Shown one piece after another: positions 6,939-13,155 of a DNA stretch of 19,381 bases. The notes beneath the pieces are model-generated. The model had not been told where the DNA came from. It did no database searches and saw only the letters and a program-made list of their open reading frames with translations. A program made the position numbers and the translations under genes. Source of the DNA: Planctomycetota bacterium (GTDB lineage: Bacteria; Planctomycetota; Planctomycetia; Gemmatales; Gemmataceae); NCBI GenBank assembly GCA_018970845.1, contig JAGWVO010000019.1, forward strand, positions 1-19,381. The letters run 5' to 3'. Every line of letters starts with the position of its first letter. Position 1 is the stretch's first letter.

Positions 6939-8660
6939 TCAGGGTTTCAGCCCCGGCGGCGCGACCACCCCCGCGGTCCCGGTGTTGAGGGCCGCCCGGT
7001 CGGGCAGGTACACCTCCATCCCCGGCACCAGCGATCCGTCACGCGGCGCGTCCTCGCGGGCGCGGGGATGCAGTCGGTTGTAGTTCATCAGGGCGTTGCC
7101 AAGGGTGCCGTCGCGGTAATACTGCGCGGCGAGCGCTCCATAGGTATCGCCGGCCTTGGCCACATGCACCGACTCGCTCCAGGAACTGACGCGAGGCTTG
7201 GCTGGGATCGGCGCCGGCACGACCGGCGGGCCGGAGGTGGCCGCCGGAACCCTTGCGACGCCCGAGGGGGAGATCAGGCCCGCTGACGGGGCGATCGGCT
7301 CCCTCGCTCCCGCCGGCATGAGGTTGCCCGCCGCCGAAGCGATGGGTGGAAAGCTGGCGTTGCCCGTCAAAGGCGTTGCCGCGACCGGGGGTTTATCGAC
7401 CGGCGCGCTCGGCGACCCGGGCATGGTCAGCACCGGGATCGGCCGGTTGACGATCTCCGGGGAAATGGGGGCCGGCACGATGAGCGGCCTGGAAAGTCCC
7501 GCCGACCCGTTGGCCGGCGAAGCGGGAAGTCCGGAGGGAGGCAGGCCGGTGGGCGCGGGAGGCGATGCAGGAGCGCCCGCGGGGCCATTGGCCGGCAGGG
7601 GGGCTGAAGGAAGGGGCGCGGGAACGCCCGGCGCGCCGGATTCGGGAGCCGGGAAAAACTCGGTTCGCTTCGCGGGCCCCTGCCCGACCGGGAACGCGGT
7701 CACCTTGGCCTCTCCAGGCACGCTCGACGGAAGGCCCGAGCCTGCCGTGGGCGGCAGGGGAGACAGGGGCGGAAGTCCCGAACCCGACATTGGTGCCATC
7801 GGCAGGCCGGATACGGAGGCGGGCGCCGGCAAGGGAGGGGAACCGGAACCGTTGGCGGCGGGCAGCGACGGCAACGGCGGCAAGCCCGCCGGTTCACCAG
7901 GACCCCTTGGATTGATGGAAGCTGGCGCCGGCGGAGGGGGCGCGGAGGCCCCGCCCGCGGGAAGCGCCGGCAAGGGTGGAAGACCTCCCGCGCCCGGGGG
8001 CGGCGGGGCCGGCGGTGTGCCGCCCGCCGGAAGTGATGGCAGGGGCGGCAACCCACCCGGACTTGGAGCCGATGGGGCCGGTGGAGTGCCGGCTGACGGA
8101 AGCGACGGCAGGGGCGGCAACCCACCCTGACTTGGAGCTGATGGGGCCGGCGGAGTGCTGGCCGCCGGAAGCGATGGCAGGGGCGGCAGGCCACCCGACG
8201 GAACACCGGCGGATCCGGGAACGGGTGAGGGCGCGGGGGGCTCCGACGGAACGGGCGCCGCGGGCAGCGAGGGAAGCGGAGGCAAGCCGCCGGCCGGGCC
8301 CGTGAGGGGCGACACCATTCCCTTGTCCTTGTCCGCCTGGCCGGCCTTGTCCTGGGCCGAGGCCAGCATCACATCCGAGCCCTTGGCCGACGCGAGGGCC
8401 TTGGCGACCGGGTCGGCCTCGGGGCCGGCCTTTTCCGCCGCGGCGGGATGCGGGCCCTCGATTTCCTTATTCTCCGATTCCGGCTTGTCCGGAAACTCAT
8501 ACGAGGCCTGCTGCGTCGACGGCTTGTGCCCGAGCAACTCGTCGGGGGCCAGGTATTTCTTGGCCACGACACCCGCCAACAGGGCCCCGAAGGCCCCCGA
8601 GGCCATCAGGCCCGCCTTCACTTCCCGGGACATGCCGGTGCTCTTGGTCGGTTCCGCCAT
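6939..8660 (-). CDS. Membrane-anchored proline-rich protein with C-terminal LysM domain
   Basis: A 573-residue protein in three parts. Residues 15-33 form one hydrophobic helix (GLMASGAFGALLAGVVA), with basic residues on both sides. A very long Pro/Ala/Gly/Ser-rich region (about 140-490) contains seven GLPPLPSLP-type units, three of them in a strict 23-residue period. Residues about 498-553 (VHVAKAGDTYGALAAQYY through LVPGMEVYLPD) fit a LysM fold, which binds peptidoglycan or chitin-like glycans. I infer a membrane anchor, a stalk crossing the periplasm and a wall-binding tip. The ATG at 8660 is preferred because GAGGAGG lies six bases before it; the ATG at 8666 directly abuts that site. It starts 11 bases after the stop of the membrane MraZ-like gene, so the two are almost certainly one operon. 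Confidence 0.8.
   Translation of the reverse strand: MAEPTKSTGMSREVKAGLMASGAFGALLAGVVAKKYLAPDELLGHKPSTQQASYEFPDKPESENKEIEGPHPAAAEKAGPEADPVAKALASAKGSDVMLASAQDKAGQADKDKGMVSPLTGPAGGLPPLPSLPAAPVPSEPPAPSPVPGSAGVPSGGLPPLPSLPAASTPPAPSAPSQGGLPPLPSLPSAGTPPAPSAPSPGGLPPLPSLPAGGTPPAPPPPGAGGLPPLPALPAGGASAPPPPAPASINPRGPGEPAGLPPLPSLPAANGSGSPPLPAPASVSGLPMAPMSGSGLPPLSPLPPTAGSGLPSSVPGEAKVTAFPVGQGPAKRTEFFPAPESGAPGVPAPLPSAPLPANGPAGAPASPPAPTGLPPSGLPASPANGSAGLSRPLIVPAPISPEIVNRPIPVLTMPGSPSAPVDKPPVAATPLTGNASFPPIASAAGNLMPAGAREPIAPSAGLISPSGVARVPAATSGPPVVPAPIPAKPRVSSWSESVHVAKAGDTYGALAAQYYRDGTLGNALMNYNRLHPRAREDAPRDGSLVPGMEVYLPDRAALNTGTAGVVAPPGLKP
7975..8190. repeat. 69-bp tandem repeat inside the LysM gene
   Basis: The unit boundary recurs at about 7975, 8044, 8113 and 8182, exactly 69 bases apart, encoding 23-residue units that start GGLPPLPSLP and end in a Pro/Ser/Ala-rich segment. 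Diverged copies of the decapeptide continue on both sides (about 7740-8290). The repeats are coding and in frame, so unit number could vary without breaking the protein. Confidence 0.8.
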
Positions 8661-8671
8661 GTTCATCCTCC

Positions 8672-9469
8672 TCAGGGTTGTTCGTCGGTTTCCTGGCCGG
8701 CGGGCCGGCGGGCGTACTCGCGCCAGCGGACCGCGTCCCACGCCTCGAAATGGTCATCGATGCCGACCAGCACGCAGTCGCCGGAAAGGCCGGCGAACTC
8801 GAGCAGGCGCCCGGACACGGCAAGCTTCCCGTCCGGGCCGGGTTGGCTCCTCTCCACCTGGGCGAAGTAAAGCCGCCTGAAAGCCCTGATGTCGGTTTCC
8901 CGGGCCGGGGATGATTCAAGCCGCTCCGACAACCTGTCGAGGTGCGCCTGGTTGGTGATCCAAAGGCAGGTGTCCGGCCCGGGAGAAACGAGCAGTTTCT
9001 GGCCCGGCCCTCCAAGCTGTTCCATCACCCCCGAGGGCAGCATGATGGAGCCGCCTGAAACCGCCGCGACGAAGGTGCCGTTGAGCGGCGAGGGGATCTT
9101 GCCCCTTGCCGGAGTGGCCTTGGGCCGGGATGCCGGAAGCGGAGTGACCGCTTCCGAACCGCCGGCGGGCTTCACGGCCGGAAGCTCAACGGCCGCCGGC
9201 GGAATGTCCAGCCGCGCCGGGGCGATGTTGGATGACGGGGCCGCGACCCGCGCCTGCACGACACGGAGGACGGGCCCGCTCGCCAGCGGAGGCTCCTCGG
9301 TCACCTGGAATCCGGCGGGCAAACCCGAGGGTGGAAGGGAATCGGCGCTCGCCAGCGGGGTTGGCGAAGGCTCCGGCAAGGGACGCGCGCGCCGGGTTCC
9401 CGCTTGCAGCCAAACGGAAGCTCCGACCAGGAGCCCGAGGGCCAGCAGGATGTACTGGTATGGTTTCAT
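8672..9469 (-). CDS. Membrane-anchored MraZ-like protein (degenerate MraZ domain)
   Basis: A 265-residue protein. Residues 5-22 form a hydrophobic helix, followed by TRRAR. Residues 28-128 are a Pro/Ala-rich linker. Residues 130-255 are a full MraZ domain: VSPGPDTCLWI, RAFRRLYFAQ and VLVGIDDHFEAWDAVRW mirror the MraZ at 10590-11051. Aligned by eye without gaps, 44 of 97 positions are identical. Both DNA-contact motifs (DxxxRxxxP) are lost: the first reads SGGSIMLP, and the second has G211, K215 and S219 in place of D, R and P. It therefore probably no longer binds DNA in the MraZ manner. The ATG has GGAGG seven bases upstream. It starts 33 bases after rsmH, in the usual position of ftsL, and precedes the LysM gene by 11 bases. 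Membrane orientation is unclear, because the basic residues after the helix would favour a cytoplasmic C-terminus. Confidence 0.82.
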   Translation of the reverse strand: MKPYQYILLALGLLVGASVWLQAGTRRARPLPEPSPTPLASADSLPPSGLPAGFQVTEEPPLASGPVLRVVQARVAAPSSNIAPARLDIPPAAVELPAVKPAGGSEAVTPLPASRPKATPARGKIPSPLNGTFVAAVSGGSIMLPSGVMEQLGGPGQKLLVSPGPDTCLWITNQAHLDRLSERLESSPARETDIRAFRRLYFAQVERSQPGPDGKLAVSGRLLEFAGLSGDCVLVGIDDHFEAWDAVRWREYARRPAGQETDEQP

Positions 9470-9502
9470 GACCGGGCCTCCATGCCCCGTGATGAGATGC
9501 TT

Positions 9503-10393
9503 TTAAGGCAAACGCCGTGCCAAGCGCAACCGCGCACTGCGAGCCCGGGGGTTTTCAGCGCATTCCACCTCGCCTGCCTCAACAGGCTTTCTTGTTACTC
9601 TCTCCCAAACCATTTGGTCGGCAAAAGCTCTCTTAACCAACCTGTCTTCCAGGGAGTGGAAGCTGATGATCGCGGCGATGCCGCCGGGGCGCACCATGCC
9701 CGGCAACTGCCTCAGCATCGACTCAAGCACGCCAAGCTCGTCGTTCACCGCGATCCGAAGGGCTTGGAAGGTTCGAGTGGCCGGGTCGATCCGTCCGGCA
9801 ACACCCCGGGGGGGCAGGCAGGAGCGGACAATGCCCGCCAGCCGGGTCGTCGTCCATGGCAGCCTTTCATGGCGCGCCTCGACGATTTTTCTGGCGATTC
9901 TCCGGGACTGCTTTTCCTCGCCGTATTCCCAGAGGATTCGCGCCAACTCCCGCTCATCAAGGCGGTCGAGCAGTCTGTGCGCCGGTTCGCCGCGGGTTCG
10001 GTCGAGCCGCATGTCGGCCAGCCCCTCGTGCCGGAAGGCCAGGCCCCGGCCCGGATCATCGAGTTGCTCGGAACAGAAACCCAAATCGGCCAAAACCCTG
10101 TCAGCCTGGAGTCCGCGCTCTCGCAGCACCTCCGCCGCCTGGTCGAAGCGGGCATGCACCAGTTCCACGGGCAAGCCATCCAGGCGGGCCCGTGCCCTTT
10201 CTAGCTGCTCGGAATCGCAGTCAAGGCCGATGACCCGGCCAGCCGGCCCGAGGCGCGCGGCCAACATGCCGGCATGGCCGCCTCCGCCCAGAGTCATGTC
10301 GAGGACAAGGCAGCCCGGCAACGGCTCGAGTCCGGCCAGAACCTCCGCCGCGAGAACGGGAACATGGCGGGCGATGGATGGTTCTTGGCTCAT
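9503..10393 (-). CDS. rsmH: 16S rRNA (cytosine1402-N4)-methyltransferase RsmH
   Basis: A 296-residue protein of normal family length. It starts MSQEPSIARHVPVLAAEVL, matching the HxPVL opening of RsmH (MraW). The SAM-binding loop is D32-MTLGGGGHAG, followed by acidic D58 in IGLDCD. The family blocks LADLGF, RTFQALRIAVNDEL and IISFHSLEDRLVK are all present. The enzyme N4-methylates C1402 in the ribosomal P site. The LADLG block continues FCSEQLD rather than the usual VSSxQLD, a small departure near the active site. It is the second gene of the classical mraZ-rsmH pair, but an intrinsic terminator (10454-10498) separates it from mraZ. The ribosome site at the ATG is weak. Confidence 0.95.
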   Translation of the reverse strand: MSQEPSIARHVPVLAAEVLAGLEPLPGCLVLDMTLGGGGHAGMLAARLGPAGRVIGLDCDSEQLERARARLDGLPVELVHARFDQAAEVLRERGLQADRVLADLGFCSEQLDDPGRGLAFRHEGLADMRLDRTRGEPAHRLLDRLDERELARILWEYGEEKQSRRIARKIVEARHERLPWTTTRLAGIVRSCLPPRGVAGRIDPATRTFQALRIAVNDELGVLESMLRQLPGMVRPGGIAAIISFHSLEDRLVKRAFADQMVWERVTRKPVEAGEVECAENPRARSARLRLARRLP

Positions 10394-10453
10394 GGCATGG
10401 CGCGAAAAGCGTTTCCCCGTGATGTCGGGGCATGATGCTAGCGGCCGATGCCG

Positions 10454-10498
10454 AAAAAAAGACAGCCCTCCCGGCGGTTATAACGCGGGAGGGCTGTC
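10454..10498 (-). terminator. Strong intrinsic terminator between mraZ and rsmH
   Basis: On the minus strand a perfect 13-bp stem (GACAGCCCTCCCG and its complement, arms 10486-10498 and 10461-10473) with a 12-base loop is followed by seven T residues (plus-strand A run 10454-10460). It lies about 90 bases after the mraZ stop and about 60 bases before the rsmH start. Confidence 0.88.
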
Positions 10499-10589
10499 AA
10501 GAGGCGCGCGGAAACCGGTGACGGCTGGGATTGCCACCCTGCTCCCTTGCCCATCCCCGCCGTCTGCTCACGGGAGGATGGTCGCGCTC

Positions 10590-11051
10590 TCAAGCCGGCG
10601 GGGACTCGCCCCGTTGTCGGGTTGCGAAGGCTTCCTCCGCGACCTGGTCGAACATCGATTCATGCCTGCGCAGGTACGCTTCCCACTGCGCCGCGTCCCA
10701 TACCTCCATGTGGTCCCGGACACCCACCAGAACCACTTCATGACCGATCCCGGCCAAGGCCACGAGGCGATCCGGCAGCAGGATCCGCCCCGCCCTGTCG
10801 ACATCGACCGCCTCGGCCTGCGCGAAGAACAGCCGGCGGAACAATCTCGCCTCGGCATCCGTCGCCGGCCTGTCATCCAGGCGGGTCGCCAACCGCTCCA
10901 GTTCTCCGCCCGTGTGCAGCCAGAGGCATTTGTCCGGCCCCGGCGCCACGAACAACGACTCCGGATCTCCAAGCGCCTCGCGAACCTTCTTGGGAAGCAC
11001 CAACCGCTTCTTCTCGTCGAGAGTTCGCTGGTAGGTACCGGTCAACAACAT
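10590..11051 (-). CDS. mraZ: Transcriptional regulator MraZ
   Basis: A 153-residue MraZ with two swapped-hairpin (AbrB-like) repeats. The DNA-contact motifs DxxxRxxxP are D12-R16-P20 (LDEKKRLVLP) and D85-R89-P93 (DRAGRILLP). MraZ forms ring-shaped oligomers and in E. coli represses its own dcw promoter by binding TGGGN repeats. Three such boxes lie in the leader here (11094-11118), so autoregulation is likely. About 24 residues follow the domain. The gene is first in its cluster, but a strong terminator follows it, so its transcript may often end before rsmH. A paralogous, membrane-anchored copy lies just beyond rsmH. Confidence 0.95.
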   Translation of the reverse strand: MLLTGTYQRTLDEKKRLVLPKKVREALGDPESLFVAPGPDKCLWLHTGGELERLATRLDDRPATDAEARLFRRLFFAQAEAVDVDRAGRILLPDRLVALAGIGHEVVLVGVRDHMEVWDAAQWEAYLRRHESMFDQVAEEAFATRQRGESPPA

Positions 11052-11093
11052 GCCGGTCGATCCCGCGCCGGTCGTCGAGTCAGCGGCTCAGCC

Positions 11094-11118
11094 TCCCATC
11101 GGCTCCCACTTGGCCCCA
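11094..11118 (-). promoter_or_regulatory. MraZ operator: three TGGGN boxes
   Basis: On the minus strand TGGGG (11118-11114), TGGGA (11108-11104) and TGGGA (11098-11094) occur exactly 10 bases apart with 5-base spacers, 43-67 bases upstream of the mraZ ATG. A degenerate fourth box, TAGGA, is in phase at 11128-11124. The motif and spacing are those established for E. coli MraZ. Binding here is inferred. Confidence 0.8.
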
Positions 11119-11130
11119 CTTCTTCCTACA

Positions 11131-11159
11131 AGTAAACAAACCTTCCCCTTGCGCGACAA
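11131..11159 (-). promoter_or_regulatory. Probable mraZ promoter
   Basis: On the minus strand TTGTCG (11159-11154) and TTTACT (11136-11131) are 17 bases apart, each 4 of 6 to consensus. The implied start site falls a few bases before the MraZ boxes, so bound MraZ would block initial transcription. Placement relative to the boxes supports an otherwise modest match. Confidence 0.45.
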
Positions 11160-11172
11160 GTACCCCCCCAAG

Positions 11173-11203
11173 AAAAAAGGCCCCGGACTTTTCCGGGGCC
11201 TTT
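11173..11203 (-). terminator. Intrinsic terminator after the proline-rich gene
   Basis: On the minus strand a perfect 9-bp stem (GGCCCCGGA / TCCGGGGCC, arms 11192-11200 and 11179-11187) with a 4-base loop is followed by six T residues (plus-strand A run 11173-11178). It lies about 30 bases past the stop at 11231 and insulates mraZ from upstream transcription. Confidence 0.88.
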
Positions 11204-11230
11204 CCAAAACCTGTCGCCGGGTTGTTGGTT

Positions 11231-11896
11231 TCAGCGAACTTGCCGGTACAGGCTGGCGCGTTGCAAGGCTTGCCTCACCGCGCCCGATTCGGTCGCGTCG
11301 CTGGCCTCGACCTGCTGCGAACGGCCGGCTGAATCGGTCAACGCGCAGATGAACCTGTGCCTGCCATCCGGCAGCATTTCGAACTGGAAGGCGCGGATTC
11401 CCAGGTTCGCCATCTCCCGGCGGGCGCTTGACCAATCCAGGGTTTCAGCAGCGGGGGCGGCGGGAGCGGCCGGGGCGATGGCTGGTGCCTGCGCGGCCAC
11501 GGGATGGATGCCGAGAGCCTCCGGCGGAGGGAGCTTGTAAAACGGCGTTCGCGGCGCGTCCGGCATGGCGGCCCTGGCGACGAAACTGCCGGAAGGATTG
11601 CCGGAGGGAGGCGCCGCCATGACCACGGGCGTGGCTTGAATGGGGGCCGATGGCCTCGACCAACCCGGCGATGCCGGCTGGGGAGCATAAGCCTGCGGCG
11701 CGTAAGCCCGGGCTTGGGGGGCCTGATAAGCCGCCGGTTGCGGAGCGGCATGCGCCTGAACCTCCGGGTAAGGCGCGTAAGCCTGCGGCGCGTAGGCCTG
11801 AGGCTGGAACTGATTGAACGGGGGGCGTTGCGGGGCGGCGCCGGGCCAAACGGGCGGTTGCGCCACGACCATCGATCCGGGAGCCATCACCGGCAA
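11231..11896 (-). CDS. Pro/Ala/Gln-rich protein with a small C-terminal domain, cut off from its signal peptide
   Basis: The frame is open for 221 residues from a TTG at 11896; ATG codons at 11887 and 11872 are alternatives, and none has a good ribosome site. Residues 1-150 are low complexity, with repeated AYAPQAYAPQ units. Residues 151-221 look folded (ETLDWSSARREMANLGIRAF, QFEMLPDGRHRFICAL, then a GAVRQALQRASLYRQ helix). I do not recognise the family. In the same frame, after one TGA at 11926-11924, lies an ATG-initiated 29-codon segment with a strong ribosome site and a signal-peptide look. The natural gene is therefore probably 11231-12013, interrupted by a nonsense codon or a sequencing error. 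A perfect CCGGCA/TGCCGG hairpin (11890-11904) covers the would-be internal start region. A terminator follows. Confidence 0.55.
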   Translation of the reverse strand: MPVMAPGSMVVAQPPVWPGAAPQRPPFNQFQPQAYAPQAYAPYPEVQAHAAPQPAAYQAPQARAYAPQAYAPQPASPGWSRPSAPIQATPVVMAAPPSGNPSGSFVARAAMPDAPRTPFYKLPPPEALGIHPVAAQAPAIAPAAPAAPAAETLDWSSARREMANLGIRAFQFEMLPDGRHRFICALTDSAGRSQQVEASDATESGAVRQALQRASLYRQVR

Positions 11897-11923
11897 ACTG
11901 CCGGGAGGGCACCCCAGTGGCGT

Positions 11924-12013
11924 TCACCCCGCCCCGGCGCGCGGCGGTGACGCCGCGATCCAGACATAACAGGGGAGCAAGGCGAGCATGAGCCGCCAAA
12001 GCGCTCTGGTCAT
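11924..12013 (-). CDS. 29-codon signal-peptide segment ending in TGA, in frame with the downstream gene
   Basis: The ATG at 12013 has GGAGG six bases upstream. The 29 codons encode MTRALWRLMLALLPCYVWIA, then SPPRAGAG: a basic start, a hydrophobic core and a plausible signal-peptidase site (AGA before G). TGA follows at 11926-11924. The frame then continues open for 9 codons to the TTG at 11896 and on to 11231. It is either the detached signal peptide of a broken secreted protein or a short leader ORF. I favour the former because both the frame and the architecture join. Confidence 0.5.
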   Translation of the reverse strand: MTRALWRLMLALLPCYVWIAASPPRAGAG

Positions 12014-12092
12014 CCCGGGCCTCCGTGCCGTCGCATCCGCCATCCATGGCGAACCGCTTGGGAGGCGGCCGTATAGGCGCGGGCCAGTTCGG

Positions 12093-12120
12093 AAAAAAGG
12101 CCACTTGCCGCAAGTGCTTT
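12093..12120 (-). terminator. Probable intrinsic terminator after the ABC ATPase gene
   Basis: On the minus strand CACTTG-CGG-CAAGTG forms a 6-bp hairpin, extended by AAAG/CTTT across a 2-base bulge, and runs into six T residues (plus-strand A run 12093-12098). It lies about 35 bases past the ABC gene stop. Confidence 0.5.
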
Positions 12121-12154
12121 CAATGGAAAGGATTACAAATATCTTGTAAAAAGT

Positions 12155-13051
12155 TCAATCATGGGAGGCCGCCTCCTCGGGATGGATCGACCGGTACAGC
12201 CGCGACACCGCAAGGGGCTCGATGCGCAGGTCCTCGACGGGCTGGCAGGCCAGCCACGCGAGCAACTCTGGAGATAACTCAGACACTTCATAAATTAATT
12301 TTTCGGGGCTGCTGGCATCGACCAGGCCTTGGCATTCGGGAGGCCGGGAGACGGGGCCCAGCTTGCGCGCCGAGACGCGGCGGCCGCGACGCATGGACTC
12401 GCCGTCGCAGGTGGCGGCGAGCCTGCCCTTGCGAAGGATGGCGACCCGGTCGCACACCTTCTCAACCTCCTCAAGCACATGGGAACTGAACAGCACGGCC
12501 TTCCCGGCGGCTTTGGCCCTCGAGATTTCCCCCAGCAGCCGTTCGCGCATCGCCGGGTCGAGCGTGTTGGTGGGTTCGTCGAGCACCCAAAGCGGCACAT
12601 CCAGCGACAGGATGGCCACGAGCGCCGCCTTGCGCTTCATTCCGGAACTGCAAGCGGACAGGGGCGTGTCCAGGTCCAGGTCGAAGGCCTTGGCGAGTTG
12701 GCGGGCGCGGTCGCCGCTGAATCCTCCGCGAAGGTCGCCAAGGAACCGGGCGAGTTCCAGGGCCGTGAGGTTTTCGTAAAGGCGCAATTCGCCGGGAAGG
12801 TAGGCGACCGACCGCCTGGCCCGCGGCCCGTCCTTCCAAGGGTCGAGTCCGGCCAGGCGCACCGTCCCGCTGGTCGGGCGCATGAAACCCAAAAGCAGCC
12901 TGAGCGCGGTGGATTTGCCCGAACCGTTGGGTCCCAGGAGGCCAACGACCTCGCCCGACTCCACGCGCAGGTCGAGCGCGTCCAGGGCCCTCCTGGGCCT
13001 CAGCCAGCCGTAGTCGCGGGTCAGCCCCGCCATTTCCACCAGCGCCGTCAT
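12155..13051 (-). CDS. ABC transporter ATP-binding protein
   Basis: A 298-residue ABC ATPase. Walker A is GPNGSGKST (40-48). The Q-loop region reads YLPGELRLYENLT, the signature is CSSGMKRK (134-141, replacing LSGGQ), Walker B is LWVLDEPT (154-161) and the switch histidine is H191 in SSHVLEE. The YLPGE and SSGMKRK forms are typical of the ATPases of ABC-2-type exporters (drug, antibiotic or NatA-like). The C-terminal 80 residues are an accessory domain. The ATG has GGAGG five bases upstream. The expected membrane permease does not follow: the next gene on this strand is the proline-rich protein and the upstream neighbour is divergent proS. The permease must be elsewhere or lost. Confidence 0.92.
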   Translation of the reverse strand: MTALVEMAGLTRDYGWLRPRRALDALDLRVESGEVVGLLGPNGSGKSTALRLLLGFMRPTSGTVRLAGLDPWKDGPRARRSVAYLPGELRLYENLTALELARFLGDLRGGFSGDRARQLAKAFDLDLDTPLSACSSGMKRKAALVAILSLDVPLWVLDEPTNTLDPAMRERLLGEISRAKAAGKAVLFSSHVLEEVEKVCDRVAILRKGRLAATCDGESMRRGRRVSARKLGPVSRPPECQGLVDASSPEKLIYEVSELSPELLAWLACQPVEDLRIEPLAVSRLYRSIHPEEAASHD

Positions 13052-13155
13052 CCGATCCTCCCGCAGCCATCAGCTTAGGCGCGGCAGGACTGCGCCACCC
13101 TTCCGGCTACAATGCCCCAGTCCGACACAACAGTCACCGATGGAGCATGCCGCGC

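Noticed and set aside
7156..8130. Gly-rich plus-strand open frame with repeats
   Set aside because: It is the antisense of the proline-rich LysM protein; the Gly-rich repeats are the reverse complement of the Pro codons.
7975..8190. Tandem 69-bp repeats as a CRISPR array
   Set aside because: There are no unique spacers between conserved repeats, the whole unit repeats, and it is in frame with coding sequence.
11924..11926. TGA as a selenocysteine codon in the Pro-rich gene
   Set aside because: It lies next to a signal-peptide cleavage site rather than a redox motif, no known selenoprotein family is visible, and the hairpin at 11890-11904 starts too far from the codon and lacks recognisable SECIS features. 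A nonsense codon or sequence error is simpler.
11445..12113. 222-codon minus-strand frame overlapping the Pro-rich gene in another frame
   Set aside because: It has no good start or ribosome site and is Arg/Ala/Gly-rich; the alternative frame has a signal peptide, a strong ribosome site and a folded-looking C-terminus.
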